DNA from: Kribbella jiaozuonensis | GTDB taxonomy: Bacteria > Actinomycetota > Actinomycetes > Propionibacteriales > Kribbellaceae | NCBI RefSeq assembly: GCF_005233875.1 | Contig: NZ_SZPZ01000005.1 | Location: 372,001-436,000, forward strand | Direction: 5' to 3' | DNA: 64,000 bases | Part shown: piece after piece, positions 40,552 to 48,958 of the stretch | Numbering within the stretch: the first letter of the stretch is position 1 | Layout: each line of letters starts with the position of its first letter | Notes under the pieces: generated by a model | The model's input: only the letters and a program-made list of their open reading frames with translations | What the model was told of the DNA's origin: nothing | Databases searched by the model: none | Position numbers and translations under genes: made by a program

Positions 40552-41444
40552 TCCGTACTCCAGCCACGCGTCGCCAACTGGAAGACCGCCGACAGTACGG
40601 CGAGGGCCAGCGCCAGCAGCACACTCAGCGCCGTAGCAGCGCCGTAGTCACCGTTGACGAAGGCGTAGTTGTAGATGAGCAGCAGAATCGTCATGGTCGA
40701 CCCCTGCGGTCCGCCGCCCGTGAACAGCAGCGGCTCGGTGAACAGTTGCATCGTGCCGATCACCTGCAGAAGCAGCATCAGCAGCAGTACGCCGCGCAGG
40801 TGCGGCAGCATCACGTGCCACACCCGCCGTACGACGCCTGCTCCGTCCAGCTCGGCCGCCTCGTACAGGTCCGCGCGTACTGAGGTCAGTGCGGCCAGAT
40901 AGATGATCACTGCGTTGCCCGCACCGGCCCAGGTCGCTTCCAGCACGATCGACGGCATCGCGGACGACGGACTGTCCAGCCAGGGGTACGGTCCGAGCCC
41001 GACGGTGCCGAGGATCGTGTTGAACATCCCGCTCGGTGACGGGTCGTAGAAGAACCGCCAGAGCAGGATGGCGACCACCGGCGGCGTGATCACCGGCAGG
41101 TACGCCAGTGTCGAGTACAGCCAGGACTTGCCCCGCAACTCGGACAGGAACATCGCCAGCAGCACCGGCACCGGGAAGCCGAACAGCAAAGCCAGCAAGG
41201 TGAACCAGAGCGTGTTCAGCGCCGCCTGCCCGACACCAGGGTCCGACAACACGTAGCGGAAGTTCTCCAGCCCGACCCACTTGACCGGATCGATCAGGTT
41301 GGTCTGCTGGACGCTCATCACCAGACCCTTGACGATCGGGCCCCACGAGAACACCACGAAGACCAGGAGCACCGGCAGCGCGAACAGCACTGCCGGTACT
41401 CCGTTGCGCAGGCGGCGGAGCAAGTCAGCGCCCGAGCTTGGCAT
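40548..41444 (-). CDS. Carbohydrate ABC transporter permease, MalF type
   Basis: A 298-residue CUT1 permease. First helix at ~residues 15-35 (AVLFALPVLLVFVVFSWGPIV), EAA-type loop YEAAELDGAGVVRRVWHVML, and membrane segments LLLMLLLQVIGTMQLF and TALSVLLALALAVLSAVF near the end. The start lies within the end of the binding-protein gene (20-bp overlap), and the stop overlaps the next permease by 4 bp. As for the other two importers here, no ATPase gene is linked. Confidence 0.93.
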   Translation of the reverse strand: MPSSGADLLRRLRNGVPAVLFALPVLLVFVVFSWGPIVKGLVMSVQQTNLIDPVKWVGLENFRYVLSDPGVGQAALNTLWFTLLALLFGFPVPVLLAMFLSELRGKSWLYSTLAYLPVITPPVVAILLWRFFYDPSPSGMFNTILGTVGLGPYPWLDSPSSAMPSIVLEATWAGAGNAVIIYLAALTSVRADLYEAAELDGAGVVRRVWHVMLPHLRGVLLLMLLLQVIGTMQLFTEPLLFTGGGPQGSTMTILLLIYNYAFVNGDYGAATALSVLLALALAVLSAVFQLATRGWSTE

Positions 41445-42786
41445 TCACAGTGCCGGCCGCCTTGGTCAGCAGCGCCGGGATGTCGGCCTTCGCGTTACCC
41501 AGCACGGTCTGCACGACCGGGTCGAGCGCGGCGTACACCTCCTGAGCCTTCACCGGCGGCTCAGGAATGATCTTCTGGTCCGCCGCCACCTTGGTGTACG
41601 GCGCGAACTGGTCCAGCGGCACGTTGACGTACGGCTTGATCCAGCTCTGGTACGTCGCCCATTGGTCCGCCGCGACCACCGGAAGACCCGGGGTTCCGAC
41701 CGGCAGCTTCCCGGCCACACCGGCCTTGGCGGCCGTCACCGCGGCGTCCTGGTTGACGTACTTGTTCAGGTAGTTGAACTTGATCCACTTGATCGCGGCC
41801 GTCTTCTCGGCGTCGGTCGCGTTCGGGCTGACGATCTGGACGCTGCCACCGCTGAGCGTGCCGTGGTCGCCGCCCTGCTGCGGCATCGGGCCGATACCGA
41901 AGGCCGACGACTTCAGGCCGTTGACGTTGACCAGCGTGCGGTACGCGTCCGGCGCGGACATGAACATGCCGATCTTGCCGGCCGCGAACGCCTTCGAGAT
42001 GCCGTCGATGTCGTACAGCACGGCCTGCCCCATGGACTTGTCGACCCACTTCATGTCGTGCAGCAGCTGCAGCGCGGCCTTCGACGGCGCGTCGTCGAAC
42101 GAGGCCTGGCTGCCGTCCTCGTTCTCGATCGAACCGCCGAACGCGTAGCTCTGGGTGGTGAACATCCAGCCGCCGGTGTTGTTCGTGGTCATCTGCGCGT
42201 AGCCGGCCTGCCCGGTCTTCTGCGCGATCTGCTTCGCGTCCTGCCGGACCTCGTCCCAGGTCGTCGGCGGCTTGTCCGGGTCGAGCCCGGCCTTGGTGAA
42301 CAGCTCACGGTTGTAGACGAGCCCGACGGAGTACGCCGCGGTCGGGACGGCGAACACGTTGCCGGCCTGGTCCTGGGCGATCTTGAGCACGTTCGGGTTC
42401 AGCTGACTCATCAGGCCGTCGTCCTTGAGCACCTTGGTCAGGTCGGCGACCTGCTTGCGGGCGATCAGGCCCTGCGGCTCGGTGAACGGCACGTTGAGCA
42501 CGTCCGGCAGCTGACCGCCGGCCGCCTGCGCCTGGAAGGTGGTCGGGTCCCAGAGCGTCTCGACCGGGTTCAGCTTGATGTCCGGGTTCGCCTTCTCGAA
42601 GTCGGCGACCCGCTTGTCGTACGACGCCCGGTTGGCGGGATCGGAGCTGGTGGGACGGTCACCGACCGTGATCGTCACCTGTCCACCGGAGCCGGAATCA
42701 CCGGTCGCGGACGGCGCACTGGAGCAGGCCACCAGCAAGAACGGCACTGAAAGCCCTGCCGCACAACGGATTGCGAATCTGTTCAT
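41425..42786 (-). CDS. Sugar ABC transporter substrate-binding lipoprotein
   Basis: A 453-residue lipoprotein. ATG 42786 has a GCAGAGGAG SD. The signal peptide ends in the lipobox LLVACSS (Cys ~residue 21) followed by a Ser/Gly linker. The mature domain starts VTITVGDRPTSSDPANR and contains the CUT1 features LPDVLNVPFTEPQGLIA, FAVPTAAYSVGLVYNRELF and GKIGMFMSAPDAYR. It would bind an oligosaccharide released by the secreted glycosidase at 34970. First gene of a four-gene operon (binding protein, two permeases, epimerase). Two LacI-type operators lie 53-99 bp upstream. Confidence 0.93.
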   Translation of the reverse strand: MNRFAIRCAAGLSVPFLLVACSSAPSATGDSGSGGQVTITVGDRPTSSDPANRASYDKRVADFEKANPDIKLNPVETLWDPTTFQAQAAGGQLPDVLNVPFTEPQGLIARKQVADLTKVLKDDGLMSQLNPNVLKIAQDQAGNVFAVPTAAYSVGLVYNRELFTKAGLDPDKPPTTWDEVRQDAKQIAQKTGQAGYAQMTTNNTGGWMFTTQSYAFGGSIENEDGSQASFDDAPSKAALQLLHDMKWVDKSMGQAVLYDIDGISKAFAAGKIGMFMSAPDAYRTLVNVNGLKSSAFGIGPMPQQGGDHGTLSGGSVQIVSPNATDAEKTAAIKWIKFNYLNKYVNQDAAVTAAKAGVAGKLPVGTPGLPVVAADQWATYQSWIKPYVNVPLDQFAPYTKVAADQKIIPEPPVKAQEVYAALDPVVQTVLGNAKADIPALLTKAAGTVNAKLGR

Positions 42787-42838
42787 CGAAGCTCCTCTGC
42801 GGGGATGGCGATCGGCGAGCCGACCGTTCCGCAGAGTA

Positions 42839-42885
42839 GCGCAAGCGCTTTCGCAAATACTAGACCTCAGCGAAAGTGGTTTCGC
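42839..42885. promoter_or_regulatory. Two LacI-family operators before the transporter operon
   Basis: GCGCAAGCGCTTTCGC (42839-42854; half-sites match at 7 of 8) and GCGAAAGTGGTTTCGC (42870-42885; 6 of 8) are 31 bp apart, about three helical turns. They share the core of the box at 37757. They lie 53-99 bp upstream of the binding-protein ATG, and the second ends 5 bp before the stop of the neighbouring CGNR gene. Confidence 0.7.
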
Positions 42886-42890
42886 AGCTG

Positions 42891-43412
42891 TTAGCTCTGC
42901 CGGGCCCGGTACGACGCGACGCGGGTCCGGGTCGAGCATTTCGGCGTACAGAATCGCCGCGGCCGCCGCTCTGCCGGGTTCGCGAAGACGCGCTCACAGT
43001 CCACGGCGGCGCAGACACCCAGCGCCTCGAAGCCGTGGCCGGCCGCGAACGTCGCCAGCCCCAGCGCGGTCGTCGCCGCCAGCCATTCGGCCCACGACGC
43101 ATCCGGCTCCGCGACATGCAGATGCCACGGCGAGCCATCGTGGTCCGAGAGATACGGCCGTACGGCGTACTCCGCGAGCAGCCCGTTGACCACCTCGGCC
43201 CCACCGTCGTGGAAGACCGGCCGCACCCGCTCGCGGACAGCGCGGACCGCGGTCAGGTCGTCCTCGGTCAGCTCGATCGGTTCGGACTCGCCGTGCTCGA
43301 GCAGGAACGCCCGCAGCGCGCCCGGCGAGGTCAGCTGCTCGGGCTCACGCGTTCGCGTGTTCACCAGGTCGACCGCGAGCCGGATCAGTCGATCCGGTGA
43401 CTGGATTTCCAC
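42891..43412 (-). CDS. CGNR zinc-finger regulator (ABATE domain)
   Basis: A 173-residue putative transcription factor. The N-terminal ABATE-type region reads RLIRLAVDLVNTRTREPEQL with ligand-like SDHDGSPWHLHVAE. The C-terminal CGNR-type zinc finger is CAAVDCERVFANPAERRPRRFCTPKCSTRTRVASYR, with four Cys in the order C-x4-C...C-x3-C. The basic helix after it should contact DNA. It is divergent from an MFS exporter gene, with three GTAACGC-type repeats between, so it probably controls that exporter. A paralogue lies at 58975. Confidence 0.9.
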   Translation of the reverse strand: MEIQSPDRLIRLAVDLVNTRTREPEQLTSPGALRAFLLEHGESEPIELTEDDLTAVRAVRERVRPVFHDGGAEVVNGLLAEYAVRPYLSDHDGSPWHLHVAEPDASWAEWLAATTALGLATFAAGHGFEALGVCAAVDCERVFANPAERRPRRFCTPKCSTRTRVASYRARQS

Positions 43413-43424
43413 TGGACTCCTCCC

Positions 43425-43470
43425 GTAACGCCTTTGTTAGGGTAACGCGTAACATGCTAGATGGCGTTAC
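43425..43470. promoter_or_regulatory. GTAACGC repeats between the CGNR regulator and the MFS gene
   Basis: GTAACGCC (43425-43432), GTAACGCG (43442-43449) and the inverted GGCGTTAC (43463-43470) occur within 46 bp. The outer two are perfect reverse complements. They lie 12 bp upstream of the CGNR start and directly before the MFS SD (AGGAGG, 43471-43476). This is a candidate operator for the CGNR protein acting in both directions. Confidence 0.6.
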
Positions 43471-43482
43471 AGGAGGTCCGGC

Positions 43483-44649
43483 GTGCCCAGCTACTACCTC
43501 GCGGCGACGCTGGCGCGGTTCGCCGACGAGATGGTGGCGTTCACGCTCGTACTGCTGGTGCTGGACCGGACCGACAGCCCGACGCTCGCCGGCATCACCG
43601 GCGCCGCCTACGCGCTCCCGGCCATCGTCACCGGCCCGTTGCTCGGAGCATGGCTCGATCGGACCGCGTACCGGCGCAGCGCGCTCGCGGTCAACCAGGC
43701 GACGCTGGGTGCGGTCATGCTCGCGCTGCTGATGGTCGTCGGACACGGCCCAGGCTGGATGCCGCCGGTACTCGCGGCGGTGGCGGGTGCGACGTTGCCG
43801 ATGGTGAGTGGCGGGTTCACCAGCATGCTGCCGAGTCTGTTCCGGCCGGAGCGGCTGGCTCGGGCTAACGCGTTCGAGTCGGTCAGCTTCAGCAGTGCGA
43901 CCATCGCGGGACCATCAACCGCGGCAACCGTCGCCGCAGTGGTCTCAGTCGATGCGGCTGCGGTGGTGATCGTGATCGCGGCAACGCTCAGCATCCTGGC
44001 CATCAGCCGCCTTCCAGCGCTCCCACCGGTCGGTGCGGGCGGAGAGCCGTTCTTCAGCTCGGTCGTCGGCGGCCTGGTTCACCTGGCACGTACGCCGCGA
44101 CTGCGGGCGTCGACTGTCACCACAACGCTGCTGATGGGCTTCACCGGCATCCTGCTGATCGCACTGCCGCTGCACATGCCGTCACTCGGCATGCCGAAGT
44201 CCGCGGCGGGCTACCTGTGGACCGCTGTCGAGATCGGCAGCGTCACCACAGCACTGCTGCTGAGTCGCCTGCAGTCGCGCTGGCGTCCGGAGTACGTCGT
44301 GATGGTGTCGGTCGCCGTCTACGGCCTGATGCTGGCCACCTGGTCGCTGGCCGCGACGTTCGCCGTACTCGTGCTGCTGGCGGTCGCGGCGGGGCTGGCC
44401 GAGGGACCTGCGCTGCCGGCCATGTTCGCGGCCCGGCAGCAGTACAGCCCGCCGGAGCTCCAGGGCCGCGTGAGCACCAGCGCCGCGAGTCTCCGCGTCG
44501 GCGCCTCCGCCGTCGGCCAGGCCACCGGCGGCATCCTCGTCCCACACCTCGGTACCGCCGCCGCACTCACCACCACCGCCCTGGGCCTGCTGGCAGCGGC
44601 CGCTCTCGGCCGCCTCGCCCTCACCGCACGCCCAGGCCGCGCGGCGTAG
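43483..44649 (+). CDS. MFS-family drug/metabolite exporter
   Basis: A 388-residue major-facilitator protein from GTG 43483, preceded by AGGAGG. It has about ten to twelve hydrophobic helices, starting with ATLARFADEMVAFTLVLLVL. Marks include the loop GAWLDRTAYRRSALAVNQ, corresponding to the motif A loop between helices 2 and 3, and RPERLARANAFESVSFSSATIAGP. It resembles putative multidrug exporters of the EntS-like branch. It is divergent from and probably controlled by the CGNR regulator. The substrate is unknown. Confidence 0.88.
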   Translation: MPSYYLAATLARFADEMVAFTLVLLVLDRTDSPTLAGITGAAYALPAIVTGPLLGAWLDRTAYRRSALAVNQATLGAVMLALLMVVGHGPGWMPPVLAAVAGATLPMVSGGFTSMLPSLFRPERLARANAFESVSFSSATIAGPSTAATVAAVVSVDAAAVVIVIAATLSILAISRLPALPPVGAGGEPFFSSVVGGLVHLARTPRLRASTVTTTLLMGFTGILLIALPLHMPSLGMPKSAAGYLWTAVEIGSVTTALLLSRLQSRWRPEYVVMVSVAVYGLMLATWSLAATFAVLVLLAVAAGLAEGPALPAMFAARQQYSPPELQGRVSTSAASLRVGASAVGQATGGILVPHLGTAAALTTTALGLLAAAALGRLALTARPGRAA

Positions 44650-44650
44650 G

Positions 44651-45529
44651 TCAGCCGAGGATGACCGAGCGCGAAAGGCTGCGAGGCTGGTCGGGGTTGA
44701 GGCCGAGAGCGAGCGACTTGGCCACCGCCACCCGCTGGGCCACGATGAGCGACGCAAGCGGGTCCAGGTCGTGGTGTACGACGGTGGCGCCGGTCGCGGC
44801 CACGTCGTCGAGCAGACCCGCCGGCGGCTCGCCGAAGATCCACACGCCACGCCCGGGCTGCGCGATCGCGATCGGACCGTGCCGGTAGTCCATCGCCGGG
44901 TACGCCTCGGTCCACGCCGATGCGGCCTCGCGCTGCTTGAGCGCGGCCTCGTGCGCCAGGCCGACCGTCCAGCGCGTACCGAGGTACGTGACCTGCTCGA
45001 GCTTGGCCAGGTCGTCCACGTCGATGGTCAATGCGGTCTGAGCGTCCGCAGCGGCCTGGGTCAGATCCTGACCGAGCGATGCGCGCAGCAACGCCAGTGT
45101 GGTGGTGGCGAACCGGGTCTGCACAACGGACTGCTCATCCGCGAAGTCCAGCATGATCGTGTGATCGGCCAGCTCGACGATCGGCGAGCCGGGCGTCGCC
45201 GTGATCGCGATGGTCGGCAGGTCGGTCTCCCGGATCAGGTCGAGCACCTCGGTCGTCGTACCGGAGCGGCTGATCACCACGACGGCGTCGTACGCGCGGC
45301 CGGCCGGGAACTCGGAGCCGGCGAACGCGTCGGTCTCCCCCTGGCCGAGGTCCTCGCGCAGCGCGGCGTACGCCATCGCCATGAACCAGGAGGTGCCGCA
45401 GCCGACCGCGGCGACCCGCTGACCGGCCGTCGGAAGTGCACCGCCGTACTGCGCGAAACCGTCCGCGACCTGTCGCCAGAGGTCTGGCTGAGTGGCGATC
45501 TCAGTGCTCACAAAAGGCGTCTGCGTCAT
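44651..45529 (-). CDS. SIS-domain sugar-phosphate isomerase/deaminase (AgaS/GlmS-like)
   Basis: A 292-residue protein with two SIS domains. The phosphate-binding Ser/Thr loops are visible in AAVGCGTSWFMAMAYAAL and VVISRSGTTTEVLDLIRET; a second domain holds YLGTRWTVGLAHEAALKQREA. The C-terminal ALKLKE-like segment and DYRHGPIAI are typical for amino-sugar isomerases/deaminases. It lacks the glutaminase domain of GlmS. It is divergent from a DeoR repressor and probably metabolises an amino-sugar phosphate such as galactosamine-6-phosphate. Its stop lies 2 bases from the convergent MFS gene stop. Confidence 0.88.
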   Translation of the reverse strand: MTQTPFVSTEIATQPDLWRQVADGFAQYGGALPTAGQRVAAVGCGTSWFMAMAYAALREDLGQGETDAFAGSEFPAGRAYDAVVVISRSGTTTEVLDLIRETDLPTIAITATPGSPIVELADHTIMLDFADEQSVVQTRFATTTLALLRASLGQDLTQAAADAQTALTIDVDDLAKLEQVTYLGTRWTVGLAHEAALKQREAASAWTEAYPAMDYRHGPIAIAQPGRGVWIFGEPPAGLLDDVAATGATVVHHDLDPLASLIVAQRVAVAKSLALGLNPDQPRSLSRSVILG

Positions 45530-45551
45530 GTCGTCTCCGCGCTTGTCATGG

Positions 45552-45576
45552 TCGAAACTGCTCGAACGTGATCGAA
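45552..45576. promoter_or_regulatory. TCGAA direct repeats at 10-bp spacing (DeoR operator candidate)
   Basis: TCGAA occurs at 45552-45556, 45562-45566 and 45572-45576, exactly 10 bp apart, so all three face the same side of the helix. They lie 23-47 bp from the SIS gene start and ~55-80 bp before the DeoR start. DeoR-family proteins commonly bind short direct repeats spaced by one helical turn. Confidence 0.6.
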
Positions 45577-45630
45577 TGGTGCCAACCAGCCGCCACCCGG
45601 CTGACCGATTGTGTGAAGGAGGAGCCCCGG

Positions 45631-46413
45631 GTGAAGCGTTATGAACGCCTGAACACCTTGCTCGAGTCGCTCGCCGAGAAGGGCGCCATCGACGTCGACG
45701 AGCTCGCCGAGCAGTTGCACGTCTCGGCGGCCACGATCAGGCGCGACCTGGACCATCTCGGCAAGCAGCAGCTCCTCACCCGGACCCGCGGCGGCGCCGT
45801 GGCCAACGCGGTGTCGTACGACCTGCCGCTGCGCTACAAGACTGCGCGTTTCGCGTCCGAGAAGCAGCGGATCGCGCAAGCGGCGGCCACATTGGTGCGC
45901 CGCGGCATGGTGATCGGGATGAACGGCGGGACGACGATCTCCGAGGTTGCGCGCACGCTGGCGACCCGGCCGGAGCTGTCCGCGGAGCACGGCGAGCCCG
46001 CGTTCACGCTCGTCACCAACGCGCTGAACATCGCCAACGAGCTGATCGTCCGACCGCACGTGAAGATGGTGCTGACCGGCGGCGTGGCCCGGCCGCAGTC
46101 CTACGAGATGATCGGCCCGCTGTCGCACCGGATCCTGTCCGACCTGTCGCTGGACATCGCCTTCATCGGCGTCGACGGGATCGACGAGACCGGCGCCACC
46201 GCGCATCACGAGGGTGAGGCGAACATCAACCAGCTGATCGTCAGCCGGGCCGCGAAGGTGGTCGTGGTGGCCGACTCGTCCAAGCTCGGGCAGCGCGCCT
46301 TCGCCCGGATCTGCGAGCTGAGCGAGATCGACACCCTGGTCACCGACGCCCAGGCCGACGAGAGCCAGCTGACCGTCTTCAAGGAAGCCGGTATCGACGT
46401 CATTCGCGCCTGA
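45631..46413 (+). CDS. DeoR-family repressor (AgaR-like)
   Basis: A 260-residue repressor from GTG 45631 with a GGAGG SD. The HTH (YERLNTLLESLAEKGAIDVDELAEQLHVSAATIRRDLDHL) and the sugar-phosphate binding DeoRC domain (TRTRGGAVANAV, ...MNGGTTISEVARTL, ...TLVTNALNIANEL, and VVVVADSSKLGQRAF) are complete. The ligand is likely an amino-sugar phosphate that is also the substrate of the divergent SIS protein. TCGAA repeats between the genes are the probable operator. Confidence 0.92.
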   Translation: MKRYERLNTLLESLAEKGAIDVDELAEQLHVSAATIRRDLDHLGKQQLLTRTRGGAVANAVSYDLPLRYKTARFASEKQRIAQAAATLVRRGMVIGMNGGTTISEVARTLATRPELSAEHGEPAFTLVTNALNIANELIVRPHVKMVLTGGVARPQSYEMIGPLSHRILSDLSLDIAFIGVDGIDETGATAHHEGEANINQLIVSRAAKVVVVADSSKLGQRAFARICELSEIDTLVTDAQADESQLTVFKEAGIDVIRA

Positions 46414-46552
46414 CCGCACTCCTCACCACCTCCCTCACGTCTCCAGAGGACGATCATATCTGATTGGGGGCCGGCTGTTATGAGCAAGAGTGCGCAACCT
46501 CCGCGCGTGCAGCACGGAAAGCGGACTTCCAACCGCTAGGCTCTGGTTCAGC

Positions 46553-47242
46553 ATGGGTACCGCAGCCGCAGAACACTCCGCCGACCACTGGGAGGACGCC
46601 ATCGCCACCGGCATCGACCCGACGTCCTGGGCGTACGCCGAGGACTACACCGGCGAGGACGAAGTCGTCACCGGTGCACGGGCGAGCGCCGCGGACAGCG
46701 GTGTCGCCCCGATCGGCCCTGGCGCCGCGGCCGCGCTGAGCATGCTCGCCGCCGGCGCGGGTGCGAAGGCGGTCGTCGAGATCGGCACCGGGACGGGCGT
46801 CTCCGGGCTCGCCCTGCTGCGCGGGATGCGCGCGGACGGCACGCTGACCACGGTCGACATCGACGCGGAGAACCAGCGGCTGGCCCGCAAGACCTTCCTG
46901 GACGCCGGTGTGGCCTCCAACCGCTTCCGGCTGATCGCCGGCGCCGGGCTGGACGTGGTCACCCGCCTCACCGACGGGCACTACGACCTGGTCTTCTGCG
47001 ACGCGGACCGGCGCGAGAACACGGCGTACCTGCACGAAGCCCTCCGCCTGCTCCGCCCCGGCGGCGTCGTCGCCTTCGCCGGCGTCCTCACCGGCGGCCG
47101 GGTAGCCGACCCCGCCCACCGCGACCCCGACACCATGGCCCTCCGAGACCTGATCCGAGCCGTCCGCGACGACGACGACCTCGTCTCAGCCCTCCTCCCC
47201 ACCTCCGAAGGCCTCCTCACCGCCGCCAAACGCATCAGCTGA
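46553..47242 (+). CDS. SAM-dependent O-methyltransferase (class I, CCoAOMT-like)
   Basis: A 229-residue Rossmann methyltransferase. ATG 46553 is chosen. Residues ~55-190 form the SAM fold, with AVVEIGTGTGVSGLALL (motif I), TTVDIDAENQRLAR (acidic loop), and YDLVFCDADRRENTAYL. It resembles the O-methyltransferase that neighbours sigE in other actinobacteria (Rv1220c type); its substrate is not known. Here it lies 12 kb away from sigE, with the sugar region between. The stop is immediately followed by the convergent kynurenine formamidase gene. Confidence 0.9.
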   Translation: MGTAAAEHSADHWEDAIATGIDPTSWAYAEDYTGEDEVVTGARASAADSGVAPIGPGAAAALSMLAAGAGAKAVVEIGTGTGVSGLALLRGMRADGTLTTVDIDAENQRLARKTFLDAGVASNRFRLIAGAGLDVVTRLTDGHYDLVFCDADRRENTAYLHEALRLLRPGGVVAFAGVLTGGRVADPAHRDPDTMALRDLIRAVRDDDDLVSALLPTSEGLLTAAKRIS

Positions 47243-47243
47243 C

Positions 47244-47966
47244 TTAGCCGTTCAGGCGGGTTAGTTCGGTGGTTATTTCGTGCCAGGCGGTGGAGAGCGG
47301 GTCTATCAGTTCGTAGTGGCCGCAGTGCTGGACGCGGACCAGGCGGGCGGTGGGGTGGGCGGCGAAGTAGGACTCGGTGATGCTGAGGGGGACTCTGGTG
47401 TCGTCTGTGCCGTGGATGAGGGTTACTGGGGCGATGGGGGCCGGGAGGTGGACCGGGTCCAGGTCGTTGCGGACGCCGCTGCCTATGAAGGCTTGTACGG
47501 CGCCCTCGTCGAGGTTGAGGCGGTCTGCCATCAAGAGGTCGGCTACGGGGGCCAGAGCGATCAGGCCGCGGAGGCGGACCGGGTTGGTGGTGGCGGCCAG
47601 CCAGAGTGCCAGTTGGCCGCCGGCTGAGTGGCCTATGAGGATGTAGCCGGCGTGGACGTCGACCAGGTCGGGTAGGGCGTCCAGCGCCGTACGGATGTCT
47701 GAGGTGGTCGCGTCGGGGTCGCCCGGGACGCGGCGGTACTCGAGGGAGACGACCGGCCAGCCCATGTCGGAGAGGGCTTCACCGAGGGGGCGCGCGTGTT
47801 TGCGGTCGTAGTCGGGGCGCCAGAAACCGCCGTGGATGAAGACGATCAGCGGGCGGTACTCCTTCGCGTGCCAGTAGTCGATGACCTGGTCCGCGTGGTC
47901 GCCGTACCGCAGCTGTTCGTCCGGCTCGCGGGCTTCGCGAGTCAGTACCGATCGGTCCTCGGTCAT
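47244..47966 (-). CDS. kynB: Kynurenine formamidase (alpha/beta hydrolase type)
   Basis: A 240-residue alpha/beta hydrolase that converts N-formylkynurenine to kynurenine and formate. Marks: VFIHGGFWRPDYDRKH (oxyanion hole, HGGxW motif), nucleophile Ser in YILIGHSAGGQLALWL, a Asp in THGTDDTRVPLS-like LIHGTDDTRVP, and the terminal His in VQHCGHYEL. The gene is the last in the kynurenine operon and overlaps the ACMSD gene by 4 bp. The symbol kynB is used by function; the sequence is unlike the metal-dependent KynB of Pseudomonas, so this is the eukaryote-like serine form. Confidence 0.82.
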   Translation of the reverse strand: MTEDRSVLTREAREPDEQLRYGDHADQVIDYWHAKEYRPLIVFIHGGFWRPDYDRKHARPLGEALSDMGWPVVSLEYRRVPGDPDATTSDIRTALDALPDLVDVHAGYILIGHSAGGQLALWLAATTNPVRLRGLIALAPVADLLMADRLNLDEGAVQAFIGSGVRNDLDPVHLPAPIAPVTLIHGTDDTRVPLSITESYFAAHPTARLVRVQHCGHYELIDPLSTAWHEITTELTRLNG

Positions 47967-48958
47967 TCCGACCTCCCGAGATAGCGCAGGGCGTTCGCCG
48001 TCAGCAGCTTGTGCTGCTGCTCCGCGGTCAGGAAGCCGGACTTCCGTACCACCTCCCCGACCGGCCGTTCGCCCAATGGATAGGGATAGTCACTGCCGAC
48101 CAGAACGCGGTCTTCCCCCAAGGTATCGACAAGTAGCCGTAAAGGCGCTGATTCAAACACGACCGTGTCGACCAGGATGCGGTCCAGATACATCGACGGT
48201 GGATGCTCCGAGCAACCACGGACAATGTCGCCGCGCCGGTGCCAGGCGTTCTCCAGCCGCCCGAGCCAGAACGCGAAACTGCCGCCCCCGTGGGCGAAAC
48301 AGATCTTCAGGTACGGCGGCAACCGGTCGAACGCCCCGCCCAGGATCATCGCCAGCAACGACAGATGCGTCTCGGCGGGCATCCCGGTCAGCCAGCGCGC
48401 CATCCACCGGTCCAGCCGCGGGCCGCCCGGCATGTCCCACGGATGCACCAGCACCGGCGTACCGGTCTCGGCGCAATGGTTGAGGAAGGCAACGATCCCG
48501 GCATCGTCGAGGTCCTTGTCGCCGACGTGGTTCCCGATCTCTACGCCGACGTGACCGGCCGCGCGGGCGCGGTCCAACTCGGCGCAGGCGAGGTCCGGAT
48601 CCTGCAACGGCACCTGGCAGAACGGCACGAACCGCTCGTCGCCCGCCAGCGTCTCCAGCGTGAGGTCGTTGAAGATCTCGGCCAGCTTGACGGCCTGCGC
48701 GGCGGGCCGCTCGTACCCGAAGAACACCGGCGTCGGCGAGACCACCTGGAGATCGATGCCGTCGGCATCCATATCCTCTGCGCGTGTGCCCGGATCCCAA
48801 GCCTGCGCTCCGATCGGCCGGAACTCCGACGAGCCGATCATGATCATCGCGGCCCGCTCGGAGTCGATCCGCAACCACGGCCAGCCGTCGCCGCCACACG
48901 CCACCGCGAGATCCGGCCACCCGTGCGGGACCAGATGGGTGTGGACGTCGACCGTCAT
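47963..48958 (-). CDS. 2-Amino-3-carboxymuconate-6-semialdehyde decarboxylase (ACMSD)
   Basis: A 331-residue amidohydrolase-fold decarboxylase. The zinc site starts at DVHTHLVPHG (His6, His8), with further ligands in PVLVHPWDMP and ICFAHGGGSFAFW and Asp in VLVGSDYPYPLGE. It decarboxylates ACMS to 2-aminomuconate-6-semialdehyde and so diverts it from quinolinate. ATGA overlaps with both neighbours make coupling clear. The gene follows 3-hydroxyanthranilate dioxygenase in the operon, exactly as the pathway order requires. Confidence 0.9.
   Translation of the reverse strand: MTVDVHTHLVPHGWPDLAVACGGDGWPWLRIDSERAAMIMIGSSEFRPIGAQAWDPGTRAEDMDADGIDLQVVSPTPVFFGYERPAAQAVKLAEIFNDLTLETLAGDERFVPFCQVPLQDPDLACAELDRARAAGHVGVEIGNHVGDKDLDDAGIVAFLNHCAETGTPVLVHPWDMPGGPRLDRWMARWLTGMPAETHLSLLAMILGGAFDRLPPYLKICFAHGGGSFAFWLGRLENAWHRRGDIVRGCSEHPPSMYLDRILVDTVVFESAPLRLLVDTLGEDRVLVGSDYPYPLGERPVGEVVRKSGFLTAEQQHKLLTANALRYLGRSE

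Noticed and set aside
34861..46552. Genomic island with integrase or insertion sequence between sigE and the methyltransferase
   Set aside because: I looked for transposases, integrases, long terminal repeats and tRNA junctions and saw none; the insertion view rests only on remembered synteny.
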